A stretch of DNA of 64,000 nucleotides from positions 2,694,501 to 2,758,500 of the forward strand of contig NZ_CP133784.1 in NCBI RefSeq assembly GCF_034353875.1. The letters run 5' to 3'. Below the pieces are notes generated by a model. It did no database searches and had not been told where the DNA came from. It saw only the letters and a program-made list of their open reading frames with translations. Below, piece after piece: positions 35,471-44,910 of the stretch. Both the position numbers and the translations under genes were made by a program. Positions within the stretch are counted from its first letter, which is position 1, and each line of letters opens with the position of its first letter. This DNA comes from Pseudomonas sp. MH9.2 (lineage in GTDB: Bacteria; Pseudomonadota; Gammaproteobacteria; Pseudomonadales; Pseudomonadaceae).

Positions 35471-37249
35471 TCAAAACTGCGAAGCCTCGAGCAGGAACAG
35501 CGTTTCACTGCCAGCCTTGACCGACGCGCTCAAGGACTGAATACGCGGCAGCAGACGGGCGAAGTAGAAACGCGCAGTTCCCAGTTTGCTGGCGTAGAAG
35601 TCTTCCCGGGTTTCTTTACCGAACGCCGCCTTGGCCATCAAGGCCCACATGTAGGCGTAGGCGGTGTAGCCGAAAGCGTGCAGGTACTCGACCGATGCAG
35701 CGCCGATTTCGTTGGGGTTATCTTTGGATTGCTCCAGTACCCAATGCGTCAGTTCATCGAGGGTATCGAGTGCAGCGTTCAACGGCTTGGTGAATTCGGC
35801 CAGCTCGCTGCCGGCACCGGCGGTGAACTGACGAATTTCGTCAGCGAAGAGCGTGTAGTACGCACCGCCGTTGCCCACGATTTTGCGCCCGACCAGGTCC
35901 AGCGCCTGGATACCGTTAGTACCCTCGTAGATCTGGGTGATCCGCACGTCGCGGACCAGTTGCTCCTGGCCCCACTCACGAATGAAGCCGTGGCCGCCGA
36001 ACACTTGCTGACCGTGCACTGTGGTTTCCAGCCCGAGATCGGTCAGGAACGCCTTCGCCACTGGCGTCAGCAACGCCACCAGATCATCGGCACGTTTACG
36101 CGCTGCAGCGTCTTCGCTGAACTTGGCGATATCCAGTTGCATGGCCACGTAAGTGGAGAACGCACGACCGCCTTCGTTGGAGGCTTTCATGGTCAACAGC
36201 ATGCGGCGCACATCGGGGTGAACAATGATCGGATCGGCGATTTTATCCTTGGCTTTAGCGCCGGTCGGCGAGCGACTTTGTAGGCGGTCGCGGGCATATT
36301 CGATAGCGTTCTGGTACGAACGCTCGCCGGAGGCCAGGCCCTGGATACCGACACCCAGACGCTCGTAGTTCATCATGGTGAACATGGCCGCCAGGCCTTT
36401 GTTAGGTTCACCCACGAGATAACCGACCGCCGCATCGAAGTTCATCACACAGGTAGCGGACGCCTGAATACCCATTTTGTGTTCGATGGAGCCACAGCTG
36501 ACCGGGTTACGCTCACCCAGAGTCCCGTCGGCATTGACCATGAACTTGGGCACCAGGAACAGCGAGATGCCTTTCGGGCCTGCTGGCGCATCTGGCAGCT
36601 TGGCCAGGACCAAATGGATGATGTTTTCAGTCAGGTCGTGCTCGCCGCCCGTGATGAATATCTTGGTGCCGCTGATTGTGTAGGAGCCGTCGGCCTGAGG
36701 ATCGGCTTTGGTGCGAATAATCCCCAGATCGGTACCGGCATGGGACTCGGTCAGGCACATGGAACCGGCCCAGACCCCAGAGTACATATTCGGCAGATAA
36801 GTGGCCTTGAGCGCTTCGCTGGCATGGGTGTTGATCGAGACACACGCACCGGATGTCAGCATCGGATACAAACCGAACGCCAGGCTTGAGGAATTGATCA
36901 TTTCTTCGACCTGAGCCGACACTACTTTGGGCATGCCCATGCCGCCGAACGCCGGGTCACCACCGACACCGACCCAACCACCGTCAGCGTACGTCTGATA
37001 AGCCTCGGGGAATCCGGCCGGAGTGGTCACGACGCCGTCATTCCAGTGGCAGCCCTCTTCATCGCCACTCCGACTGAGCGGCGCGATGCTTTTGCTGGTG
37101 ACTTTACCCGCCTCTTCGAGAATGGCCTCTACCGTGTCGGCGTCCACTGTTTCGGCCAACGCCGGCAGCTGAGCCCAAAGCGTGGCAACCTCGAAAACTT
37201 CATTAAGGACGAAGCGCATATCACGCAGGGGCGCTTTGTAGTCAGCCAT
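35471..37249 (-). CDS. Acyl-CoA dehydrogenase (FadE-like), C-terminal-extended type
   Basis: This is a 592-residue flavoenzyme of the long subfamily with an extra C-terminal domain. ATG 37249 has AGGTT in front. The start MADYKAPLRDMRFVL is a hallmark shared with the two paralogues in this window. GSMCLTESHAGTDLG (flavin/substrate), KIFITGGEHD, IEHKMGIQASAT, and GGHGFIREWG near the catalytic Glu are conserved. It oxidises acyl-CoA to trans-2-enoyl-CoA. Homologues in P. aeruginosa (PA0506-PA0508) include long- and medium-chain fatty acid FadE enzymes; chain length here is not readable. It ends just before the rsmY locus. Confidence 0.88.
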   Translation of the reverse strand: MADYKAPLRDMRFVLNEVFEVATLWAQLPALAETVDADTVEAILEEAGKVTSKSIAPLSRSGDEEGCHWNDGVVTTPAGFPEAYQTYADGGWVGVGGDPAFGGMGMPKVVSAQVEEMINSSSLAFGLYPMLTSGACVSINTHASEALKATYLPNMYSGVWAGSMCLTESHAGTDLGIIRTKADPQADGSYTISGTKIFITGGEHDLTENIIHLVLAKLPDAPAGPKGISLFLVPKFMVNADGTLGERNPVSCGSIEHKMGIQASATCVMNFDAAVGYLVGEPNKGLAAMFTMMNYERLGVGIQGLASGERSYQNAIEYARDRLQSRSPTGAKAKDKIADPIIVHPDVRRMLLTMKASNEGGRAFSTYVAMQLDIAKFSEDAAARKRADDLVALLTPVAKAFLTDLGLETTVHGQQVFGGHGFIREWGQEQLVRDVRITQIYEGTNGIQALDLVGRKIVGNGGAYYTLFADEIRQFTAGAGSELAEFTKPLNAALDTLDELTHWVLEQSKDNPNEIGAASVEYLHAFGYTAYAYMWALMAKAAFGKETREDFYASKLGTARFYFARLLPRIQSLSASVKAGSETLFLLEASQF

Positions 37250-37328
37250 GGCAAACCTCGCAAAAAATTGAGCCGGTGTAACGGAGACATCAAGTGTAAC
37301 CGAACACCATTTGCGACACATAGGGTCA

Positions 37329-37362
37329 AAGCATGACCAATTTGTAATTTTTGGTCATGCTT
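37329..37362. repeat. Inverted repeat between two acyl-CoA dehydrogenase genes
   Basis: AAGCATGACCAA and TTGGTCATGCTT are perfect 12-base arms with a 10-base loop. It lies 35 bases downstream of the second dehydrogenase gene and 80 before the first. It may be a terminator (no good U-run on the minus strand) or an operator for the gene at 37249. Confidence 0.5.
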
Positions 37363-37397
37363 ATTGAGGCGATGCCGCGCTCACGACCGGCTAGGGA

Positions 37398-39194
37398 TTA
37401 CAAGGCGAACAGCTGCGCGGGCAACTGCATCAGGCAATCACTGCCCGCCTCGATGGCCGCTTGGTGGGCACCGGTGCGCGGCAACAAACGCTTGAAGTAG
37501 AACGAGCAGGTCGCCAGCTTGGCCTGGCAATAATCCGCCTCGCCGCTGCCGTCCTCCAGCTGAGTCTGAGCCACCAGTGCCATGCGCAACCACAGGTACC
37601 CAAGAATGATATAGCCGCTGTACATCAGGTAATCCTGCGCAGCTGCGCCCACTTCGTCCGGATTTTTCATGGCCGCCATGCCGATGTGGGTGGTCAGTTC
37701 GCCCCACTGTTTGTTTAATCCACTCAACTGCGCAACGAAGCCCTTGAGCTGTGGATGCCCGGCATTGGCTTCGCAAAATGTGTGGACGATTTTGGTGAAG
37801 CCACGCAGCAGTTTTCCTTGGCTGCCCAATACTTTGCGGCCGAGCAAATCGAGGGCCTGAATGCCGTTGGTGCCTTCATAAATGGGTGCAATCCGACAGT
37901 CGCGCACCAACTGCTCCATGCCCCACTCACGAATATAGCCGTGGCCGCCGAAGACCTGCATGCCATGGTTGGTCACTTCCAGGCCGGTCTCGGTCATGAA
38001 CGCTTTGCAGATCGGCGTGAGGAACGCCAACAGGTTTTCCGCCTCCTCGCGCTGACCCGCGTCGCTGCTCATGTGTGCGGTATCGAGCAACTGGGCAGTC
38101 ATGTACGTCAGTGCGCGATTGCCTTCGTTGAAGGCTTTCATGGTCAGCAACATGCGGCGAACATCAGGGTGGACAATGATCGGATCAGCGACCTTATCCG
38201 GCGCTTTGGGGCCGGTCAGCGCACGCATCTGTAAACGTTCATTGGCGTATTTTATCGCACCCTGGAAGCTGGCTTCGCCCAGGCACAAGCCCTGCATCCC
38301 CGTGCCCAGGCGTGCGTGGTTCATCATGGTGAACATGCAGTTGAGGCCCTTGTTGGCCTCGCCGATCAGGTAACCGGTGGCGCTGTCGAAGTTGAGCACG
38401 CAGGTGGCCGACGCCTTGATCCCCATCTTGTGTTCGATCGAACCACACGACACGCCGTTGCGCTGGCCCGCGTCGCCTGCGGCGTCCGGCAAGAACTTGG
38501 GCACAATGAACAGCGAGATGCCTTTGGTGCCCGCCGGTGCATCCGGCAGTTTCGCCAGTACCAGGTGCACGATATTCTGGCTCATGTCGTGTTCGCCAGC
38601 GGAGATAAAAATCTTGCTGCCGGACACGGCGTAGCTGCCATCCGCTTGCGGTACGGCCCGGGTTTTGATGATGCCCAGGTCGGTACCGCAGTGGGCTTCA
38701 GTCAGGCACATAGTCCCGGTCCATTGACCTTCAGTCAGCTTGCTCAGGTAGGTCTGTTTCTGCGCGTCAGTGCCGTGGGTATGGATCGCCGACATCGCGC
38801 CATGGGTCAAGCCGGGGTACATCCCCCAGGACGTATTACTCGACCCGATCATTTCGCTGATGACCAAGCCCAGAGACAATGGCAGCCCCTGCCCGCCATA
38901 AGCCGGATCCGCTGCCAGGCCGTGCCAGCCGCCCTCGACGTATTGGGCAAACGCTTCCTTGAAGCCCTTGGGTGTGGTGACCACGCCCTGATCGAAATGA
39001 CAGCCTTCTTCATCGCCAGACCGGTTCAGCGGCGACAGCACCTGTTCGCAGAATTTGGCCCCTTCTTCAAGGATTGCGCTGACCATATCCGGGCTCGCGT
39101 CGTCAGCTCCGAGCCTTGCGTAATGAGCTGGAAAGTCAAAAACGTAGTCGATCAGAAAGCGCATATCGCGCAGGGGAGCTTTATAGTCAGGCAT
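37398..39194 (-). CDS. Acyl-CoA dehydrogenase (FadE-like), second paralogue
   Basis: This 598-residue protein shares the plan of its neighbours: MPDYKAPLRDMRFLIDYVF at the start, MCLTEAHCGTDLG, KIFISAGEHDM, IEHKMGIKASAT and GGHGYIREWGMEQLVR near the catalytic Glu. A C-terminal extension (residues 440-598) distinguishes this family from short acyl-CoA dehydrogenases and resembles the long, multi-domain type with DUF-like end. It is transcribed toward the 37249 gene with 148 bases between. Different substrate lengths among the three paralogues are likely. Confidence 0.88.
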   Translation of the reverse strand: MPDYKAPLRDMRFLIDYVFDFPAHYARLGADDASPDMVSAILEEGAKFCEQVLSPLNRSGDEEGCHFDQGVVTTPKGFKEAFAQYVEGGWHGLAADPAYGGQGLPLSLGLVISEMIGSSNTSWGMYPGLTHGAMSAIHTHGTDAQKQTYLSKLTEGQWTGTMCLTEAHCGTDLGIIKTRAVPQADGSYAVSGSKIFISAGEHDMSQNIVHLVLAKLPDAPAGTKGISLFIVPKFLPDAAGDAGQRNGVSCGSIEHKMGIKASATCVLNFDSATGYLIGEANKGLNCMFTMMNHARLGTGMQGLCLGEASFQGAIKYANERLQMRALTGPKAPDKVADPIIVHPDVRRMLLTMKAFNEGNRALTYMTAQLLDTAHMSSDAGQREEAENLLAFLTPICKAFMTETGLEVTNHGMQVFGGHGYIREWGMEQLVRDCRIAPIYEGTNGIQALDLLGRKVLGSQGKLLRGFTKIVHTFCEANAGHPQLKGFVAQLSGLNKQWGELTTHIGMAAMKNPDEVGAAAQDYLMYSGYIILGYLWLRMALVAQTQLEDGSGEADYCQAKLATCSFYFKRLLPRTGAHQAAIEAGSDCLMQLPAQLFAL

Positions 39195-39283
39195 GGTTTT
39201 TTCTCCGGCAGCAGATGCGTCAACCTACTGCGCAGACCTGACCCGAACAACCACACTAGAGACGCTGAATGCGCCGTCATCAC

Positions 39284-40573
39284 TCAACCGCCAGCGCCAG
39301 CCATCCGCACTGCGCCGCTGCGGCTCTGGCCGTGGAACATCACGCAATTGCGCCCTGCACCTTTGGCACTGTAGAGCGCCTGGTCGGCAGACTTGAGGAC
39401 TTCCTCGGCAGTTCGGTGGTCCACTTGCCGTTCGGCGACACCGATACTGACGGTCACCGAAACGCTGCTCGCCTGGGCACTGCTTCTGCGTTGACGACCC
39501 TGTTGATCGTCTTGTGGACGATCCTGATTGCGTAGATGAATGTTGTATGTGGCGATGGCTTCGCGGATCGCCTCCAGGTGGGGCATGCATTCTTCCAGCG
39601 TCTTGCCCGCGAACACCACGGCAAATTCTTCACCGCCATAGCGGTAGGCACGACCACCGCCAGTGACTTTCGACAACTTGCTGGCCACCAGACGCAGCAC
39701 CTGATCACCGACGTCATGCCCATGGGTGTCGTTGAATTTCTTGAAGTGATCGACGTCGGTCATCGCCAACACATAATTACGCCCCAGGCGCTGCATGCGC
39801 TCATTAAGCGCACGACGACCAGGCAGTCCGGTGAGCTCATCGCGAAAGGCCATTTGATAAGCCTCATGTGCAACGGCCGCAGCAATCATCAGCATCACCT
39901 GGCTGCACATGACATTCAGGGTGAACGGCAGAATGAATGTTTTTGGCAGCGCCCAGAACAATCCCACCAAACCCACTATCTGAGCAGCGTGCAACGGACG
40001 CGGTTTGCGCAGGTATTGCACCGTCAACAAGACGAAGCTCGCAAAAAATACCGGGTACGCCAACTGAATCAGGCTCATCCAGTTGCCATGCAGGGCTGGC
40101 CAGCGGATCAGCGCCAGCCAGTTCAGCAGCGCCTGTGGATAACTTTGCTCCAACGCCAGGGCGACACTACCAACCGCGAACAATACGGCAAAGCGGGCCA
40201 CCAGATCGCGGAACAAATGGGTGCGCTCCTCCCATGCAGCGAACACACCGAACAACAGCGGCAGCAACAGGCAGCACAGGTGAAAGACCACGGCAGCGTC
40301 TTCACGCACCTTGCCATTGTCTCGGTAATAATCGGTCTGGGTGTCGAGCAGGAAGTAGGCGGTGTAGACCGTGATCATCAGAAACAGCTCGCGCTGACGC
40401 CGATAGACCCCGCAGTAAGCACCACCCAATAACAGAACCAGGGTTGGCAGCACGTTGAACAGCGAAGTGAAGAAGACGTTGAGGTCCTTCACGTACGCAG
40501 CAGCAAGCCCCGCAACCAACAGCAACAACGATGGCAGGAAATGACTAAAACGTACGGGAGAAAAACGCGGCAA
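39284..40573 (-). CDS. Membrane diguanylate cyclase
   Basis: The protein has 429 residues, starting at TTG 40573 with AGGAG upstream. Six or seven hydrophobic segments lie at residues 8-225. The GGDEF domain (about 245-420) has the active site RYGGEEFAVVF with GGEEF, and TDVDHFKKFNDTHGHDVGDQ for substrate and metal. The inhibitory I-site RxxD is absent before the active site (the sequence reads SKVTGGGRAY), so product feedback is not expected. It makes cyclic-di-GMP. It lies between two acyl-CoA dehydrogenase genes but is read as its own unit. Confidence 0.85.
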   Translation of the reverse strand: MPRFSPVRFSHFLPSLLLLVAGLAAAYVKDLNVFFTSLFNVLPTLVLLLGGAYCGVYRRQRELFLMITVYTAYFLLDTQTDYYRDNGKVREDAAVVFHLCCLLLPLLFGVFAAWEERTHLFRDLVARFAVLFAVGSVALALEQSYPQALLNWLALIRWPALHGNWMSLIQLAYPVFFASFVLLTVQYLRKPRPLHAAQIVGLVGLFWALPKTFILPFTLNVMCSQVMLMIAAAVAHEAYQMAFRDELTGLPGRRALNERMQRLGRNYVLAMTDVDHFKKFNDTHGHDVGDQVLRLVASKLSKVTGGGRAYRYGGEEFAVVFAGKTLEECMPHLEAIREAIATYNIHLRNQDRPQDDQQGRQRRSSAQASSVSVTVSIGVAERQVDHRTAEEVLKSADQALYSAKGAGRNCVMFHGQSRSGAVRMAGAGG

Positions 40574-40714
40574 GGGGGATGACTCCTACCCGGCGTAACA
40601 ATAGAAATATCGACAGATGGCATTGTGCCTGCACTGCCTGCGTTAAGCACTCAAATGGCTCAAAAACATGCTCAAGTCTTTGTTAGCGGCCACATCGGGG
40701 AAATCTGAACGTAA

Positions 40715-40748
40715 AAAAGCCGCTTCCCCCATAGGAGAAGCGGCTTTT
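40715..40748 (-). terminator. Rho-independent terminator behind the third acyl-CoA dehydrogenase
   Basis: AAAAGCCGCTTC pairs with GAAGCGGCTTTT around a 10-base loop, with A-tract and T-tract on both sides. It works for the leftward dehydrogenase gene that ends at 40767, and isolates it from the diguanylate cyclase. Confidence 0.82.
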
Positions 40749-40766
40749 CAGAGGCTGCGCGAGGGT

Positions 40767-42572
40767 TTAGTAACCCAGAGCGAAGTTTTCTTCTTTCATG
40801 TCCATCAGGTTGTTTGCACCCGACAGCATGGTCACAACGTGTGTACGGGTACGCGGCAGAATGCGCTGGAAGTAGAAACGTGCTGTTTGCAGCTTGGCTG
40901 TGTAGAACGCTTCTTCGCTGGTACCGGCAGCGAGCTTTTCCGCCGCCAGACGTGCCATGTCAGCCCAGAAATAAGCCAGGCATGCATAACCGGAATACAT
41001 CAGGTAATCCACCGACGCAGCACCGACTTCTTCGCGATCTTTCATGGCCGCCATACCGACCTTCATGGTCAGCTCGCCCCATTCTTTGTTCAGCGCAGCC
41101 AACGGCTCGACGAACTCTTTGACTGCTTCGTTGCCTTCGTTGGTCTGGCAGAACTTGTGGACGATCTTGGTGAAGCCCTTGAGCGCTTCGCCTTGGGTCA
41201 TCAACACTTTACGGCCGAGCAGGTCCAACGCCTGAATACCGGTGGTGCCTTCGTACAGCATGGAAATACGGCTGTCGCGAACGTTCTGCTCCATGCCCCA
41301 CTCGGCGATGAAGCCGTGGCCACCATAGATCTGCACACCATGGTTAGCAGACTCGAAGCCCACTTCTGTCATGAAGGCCTTGGCAATCGGGGTCATGAAC
41401 GCCAACAGGGCGTCTGCTTGTTTCTTCTGTTCAGCGTCCTGGCCGTACTTGACGATGTCGACCAGCTTGGCAGTGAAGTACACCATCGCACGGTTGCCTT
41501 CGGCGAAGGCTTTCATGGTCAACAGCATGCGACGTACATCAGGGTGCACGATGATCGGGTCGGCGGCTTTTTCCGGCGCTTTCGGGCCAGTCAAAGAACG
41601 CATTTGCAGGCGATCACGCGCATATTTCAGGCCGCCCTGGAAGCCGATCTCGGCGTGAGCCAAGCCTTGCAACGCAGTGCCCAAACGCGCGGTGTTCATA
41701 AAGGTGAACATGCAGTTCAGGCCTTTGTTCGCCTGGCCGATCAGGAAACCGGTGGCCGCGTCGAAGTTCATCACGCAGGTCGCGTTACCGTGGATGCCCA
41801 TTTTGTGTTCGAGGGAGCCACAGTTCACGGCGTTGCGAGCGCCGATGCTGCCGTCAGCGTTTGGCAGAAACTTCGGCACGATGAACAGCGAGATACCTTT
41901 GGTGCCAGCCGGTGCGTCCGGCAGACGTGCCAGCACGATATGGACGATGTTGTCGGCCATGTCGTGTTCGCCAGCAGAAATGAAGATTTTGGTGCCCGTA
42001 ACTTTGTAGGAACCGTCAGCCTGAGGTTCGGCTTTGGTGCGCAACATGCCCAAATCGGTACCGCAGTGCGATTCGGTCAGACACATGGTGCCGGTCCATT
42101 CGCCGGAAACCAGCTTGGTCAGGTAAGCCTGCTGCTGTTCTTCGGTGCCGTGCTCGGAAATGGTGTTCATCGCGCCATGAGACAGGCCTGGGTACATCCC
42201 CCACGACCAGTTGGCTTCGCCAACCATTTCACTGACTGCCAGACCCAGCGACTCAGGCAGGCCTTGGCCGCCATGCTCGACGTCATGAGCCAGGCTTGGC
42301 CAGCCGCCTTCCACGAATTGTTGATAAGCCTGCTTGAAACCCGACGGGGTTTTCACGCCGGACTCGCTCCAGGTGCACCCTTCGGTGTCGCCGACACGAT
42401 TCAGCGGAGCCAACACCTGCTCACAAAACTTGGCGCCTTCCTCAAGAATGGCGTCAACCATGTCTGGAGTAGCGTCCTGGCAAGCCGGCAGGCTTTGATA
42501 ATGCGCTTCATAACCGAGCAGTTCGTCACGAACGAAGCGAATATCACGCAAGGGGGCCTTGTAGTCAGGCAT
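40767..42572 (-). CDS. Acyl-CoA dehydrogenase (FadE-like), behind PsrA-like boxes
   Basis: This 601-residue protein starts at ATG 42572 with AGAGGT upstream (MPDYKAPLRDIRFVRDELL). Motifs are MCLTESHCGTDLG, KIFISAGEHDMADN, LEHKMGIHGNAT and GGHGFIAEWGMEQNVR. It is closest to the PA0506-type long-chain FadE in position (next to the small protein before the biotin genes). Two overlapping PsrA-like sites lie about 100 bases upstream, so it is probably induced by long-chain fatty acids through PsrA. It ends in a clear terminator at 40715. Confidence 0.9.
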   Translation of the reverse strand: MPDYKAPLRDIRFVRDELLGYEAHYQSLPACQDATPDMVDAILEEGAKFCEQVLAPLNRVGDTEGCTWSESGVKTPSGFKQAYQQFVEGGWPSLAHDVEHGGQGLPESLGLAVSEMVGEANWSWGMYPGLSHGAMNTISEHGTEEQQQAYLTKLVSGEWTGTMCLTESHCGTDLGMLRTKAEPQADGSYKVTGTKIFISAGEHDMADNIVHIVLARLPDAPAGTKGISLFIVPKFLPNADGSIGARNAVNCGSLEHKMGIHGNATCVMNFDAATGFLIGQANKGLNCMFTFMNTARLGTALQGLAHAEIGFQGGLKYARDRLQMRSLTGPKAPEKAADPIIVHPDVRRMLLTMKAFAEGNRAMVYFTAKLVDIVKYGQDAEQKKQADALLAFMTPIAKAFMTEVGFESANHGVQIYGGHGFIAEWGMEQNVRDSRISMLYEGTTGIQALDLLGRKVLMTQGEALKGFTKIVHKFCQTNEGNEAVKEFVEPLAALNKEWGELTMKVGMAAMKDREEVGAASVDYLMYSGYACLAYFWADMARLAAEKLAAGTSEEAFYTAKLQTARFYFQRILPRTRTHVVTMLSGANNLMDMKEENFALGY

Positions 42573-42893
42573 AGCGATAAACCTCTGCTGATGAATCCTG
42601 GAATGAATGACCGATCGGTCGCTGTGGGGATTTCCCCAACCACCTGACAATCTCAAGTTGCCTAGCGGTCAAACAGTTGTTTGAAACATACGTTTACGAC
42701 CAAACCTTGTCAAGCTTAGCAAGCGAGCCATTCATCGCCGATGGGCTGTACATCCCGCGCGCAAAGGTCCGCAGCCGCAGACAAGCACGCTCAAGACGAC
42801 TATGCCGAGCAGTCTCGAAAAAGAAATTTTAGTTGAGCGTAAAAGAGGTAGGGGTGTATCGCGGTGCGCGGGCGCGCACCGAAAGGACTGAAT
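42573..42893. other. Promoter region of the acyl-CoA dehydrogenase gene and end of a small gene
   Basis: Bases 42670-42696 hold PsrA-like sites. A GGTGCGCG/CGCGCACC hairpin (42863-42880) closes the downstream side of the gene at 42894, but without a U-run. No other gene is seen. Confidence 0.4.
42670..42696. promoter_or_regulatory. Two overlapping PsrA-like operator boxes
   Basis: CAAACAGTTGTTTG (42670-42683) fits the PsrA consensus (G/C)AAAC-N4-GTTT(G/C) perfectly; GAAACATACGTTTA (42683-42696) fits all but the last base. They sit about 100 bases before the fadE-like start. PsrA is the fatty-acid-sensing TetR repressor of beta-oxidation genes in Pseudomonas. Confidence 0.65.
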
Positions 42894-43190
42894 TCAAGCG
42901 TGGGTATCGATCAGCGTGCCAAGCACTTCATCGGAAGCCTTGGCAACCTTGACCCCGAGATCTGCCTGGATCTTGCCCATAGACAATTCCACCGCACTGG
43001 AGGCCAGGTCGGTTTGCCGGCTGCGATCAACCGAATGCAGGCGGTCAGCCTGGTAGTTGGACGACTGGTTATTCGCGGAGGTTTCGACCCCGTTTTGGGC
43101 GATCTGGCTGGCCGCTTGATCGACACGCGCCTGCCCGCCCTGAATGCTGCTCAGGCCCGAGTAGAAAGCAGTGTTTCCGGAGATTTCCAT
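42894..43190 (-). CDS. Small flagellar rod/hook-like protein
   Basis: This 98-residue protein of unknown function has a recognisable plan: its N-terminus (FYSGLSSIQGGQARVDQAAS) resembles the rod protein start 'GLNAAQ..LDVIANNI', and its end VAKASDEVLGTLID resembles the 'KTADEMLGTLLNI' terminus of FlgE/FlgG/FlgC. The central domain is missing. It may be a minimal axial-family protein or a decayed hook gene; conserved at this place in other Pseudomonas (PA0505 position). No flagellar genes are nearby. Confidence 0.6.
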   Translation of the reverse strand: MEISGNTAFYSGLSSIQGGQARVDQAASQIAQNGVETSANNQSSNYQADRLHSVDRSRQTDLASSAVELSMGKIQADLGVKVAKASDEVLGTLIDTHA

Positions 43191-43389
43191 ACGACGGTCC
43201 CTCAGTTCATAAAGCGAACCCGGTCATTGAAGCAGACTGAAACCTAAAAGGCCCGACAAAAAGACTAATAGCAATTGGCCGCACGATAGTCAAAGTACTT
43301 TTGACGCAGCACTGTCGCGCAGCAAACCCGGTCAATTGTAGGCGCTGCCGAAGGCTGCGATAGACGGCGTGAGCCCCTCAGGTCGCCCC

Positions 43390-44070
43390 TTAATCCAGCA
43401 ACTCCAGATGAAGAAATTCCGCCACGGCCTCAGCCGTCGGTTTTTTCAGCCGAGGCACGCGTCCCAGGCACGGCGCTGGCAAGCGTTCGGCCAGGGTGGC
43501 GAGGTTTTCTTCCAGGCGAGCCGTCTTGCCATCGATAATGTTGGCGACCCAGCCCGCCAGCTGCAGGCCGTCCCGGGCGATGGCTTCGGCGGTCAACAGT
43601 GCGTGGTTGATGCAACCCAGACGCACCCCGACTACCAAAATCACGGGCAATTGCAGTGCCTTTGCGAGATCGGACAGATTACTCTGGTCGGCGAGCGGCA
43701 CGCGCCAGCCCCCAGCCCCTTCAATCAGGGTGAAGTCTGCACCCTTGCTCAATAGATAGCGCATGGGTTCCAGCAGAGATTGTACGGTCAATGCCACGCC
43801 CGCTTCGCGCGCCGCCAAATGGGGAGCGATGGCCGGCTCGAATGCCACCGGGTTCACCTCTTCATAGGTCAGCGCCACTGAGCACTCCGCCAGCAGTGCC
43901 TGTGCATCGGCGTTGCGCAGGCCCTCGGGGCTAACAACGCAATCCGACGCTACCGGTTTGCCCGCTGCCGTGCTCAACCCTGATTGGCGGGCGGCATACA
44001 GCAGCCCGGCGGCAATAGTGGTTTTACCGATGTCAGTGTCGGTACCCGCGATGAAGTATGAACTGTTCAT
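43390..44070 (-). CDS. bioD: Dethiobiotin synthetase
   Basis: This 226-residue ATPase forms the ureido ring: DAPA plus CO2 plus ATP gives dethiobiotin. The P-loop is AGTDTDIGKTTIAAG (residues 8-22), with KPVASD, ALTYEEVNPVAFEPAIAPHLAA and FTLIEGAGGWRVPL as further nucleotide and substrate motifs. Length is normal. It is the last gene of the bioBFHCD operon, 15 bases after bioC. Confidence 0.95.
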   Translation of the reverse strand: MNSSYFIAGTDTDIGKTTIAAGLLYAARQSGLSTAAGKPVASDCVVSPEGLRNADAQALLAECSVALTYEEVNPVAFEPAIAPHLAAREAGVALTVQSLLEPMRYLLSKGADFTLIEGAGGWRVPLADQSNLSDLAKALQLPVILVVGVRLGCINHALLTAEAIARDGLQLAGWVANIIDGKTARLEENLATLAERLPAPCLGRVPRLKKPTAEAVAEFLHLELLD

Positions 44071-44085
44071 CTCAGTGCCTTACGT

Positions 44086-44910
44086 TCAAGGTTTTTCCAA
44101 CACCGCGTAGACCACTTGGTAAGTGGCCGGCAGCCCTTCACTCTGGCGAAAATGCTCATACGCGTCGATCAATCCCAGTATGCGCGCGCGTCCGGTCAAA
44201 CCACCGGGTCGGCCAGGGTTGAGGTTGTGCGCGCCGAGGGCTTTCAGCTCATGAGTCAGGCTGCGCACGTCCGGGTAATGCAGGACATGGGGCTGCACTT
44301 CGAGGCTTCGCACCCGCAAGCCACTGGCCGCGCACAGCTGTTGATAGTCGTCGAGCGGGCGGAAATGGTTAACGTGCACCAGGCCGTCCACCGCCTGCCA
44401 GCTTTCGCGCAGCTCATATAAGGTGCCGACACACAGGCTAGCAAACGCCAACACGCCCCCCGGTTGCAGCACACGCCGCGCTTCGCTGAGCACCGCAGCA
44501 AAGTCCGCGCACCACTGCACCGCAAGGCTGGAAAAAATCAGCCCACAGCTTTGATCCACCAACGGCAGGCGCTCGGCATCACCGGCGACAAAGTGCTGCG
44601 CCCCGCCCGATGGACGCGCATGACGCAACATGCCTTCGGCGATATCCAGCGCGAGGCCTTCGCTCTGGGTGAAATGTTCAGCCAGCGCGCGACTGAAATA
44701 ACCAGTGCCGCTGCCCAGGTCCAGCCAGCGCGATGGGTTCAGCGGAGGCGGCAAGCGTGCGAGCAGTTCGCTGCCCACGGCGCGCTGCAATTCGGCGACG
44801 CTGTCGTAGCTGGCCGCTGCACGGGAAAAGGACGCGGCAACCTGACGCTTGTCGGGCAAGGCACCGGACAGGGTGGTGTTTGGTTGTTTGAAACAGGATA
44901 AATCAGTCAT
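44086..44910 (-). CDS. bioC: Malonyl-ACP O-methyltransferase
   Basis: This is a 274-residue SAM-dependent enzyme that methylates malonyl-ACP to start pimelate synthesis. SAM motif I is [14 protein letters not shown] (about 55-68). [20 protein letters not shown] near the N-terminus is typical of BioC. ATG 44910 ([16 protein letters not shown]) overlaps the end of bioH by eight bases. The gene follows bioH and precedes bioD. Confidence 0.9.
   Translation of the reverse strand: MTDLSCFKQPNTTLSGALPDKRQVAASFSRAAASYDSVAELQRAVGSELLARLPPPLNPSRWLDLGSGTGYFSRALAEHFTQSEGLALDIAEGMLRHARPSGGAQHFVAGDAERLPLVDQSCGLIFSSLAVQWCADFAAVLSEARRVLQPGGVLAFASLCVGTLYELRESWQAVDGLVHVNHFRPLDDYQQLCAASGLRVRSLEVQPHVLHYPDVRSLTHELKALGAHNLNPGRPGGLTGRARILGLIDAYEHFRQSEGLPATYQVVYAVLEKP

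Noticed and set aside
40668..42647. 659-residue open frame on the plus strand
   Set aside because: It is the reverse of an acyl-CoA dehydrogenase gene, with low-complexity His/Gly-rich composition typical of antisense frames.
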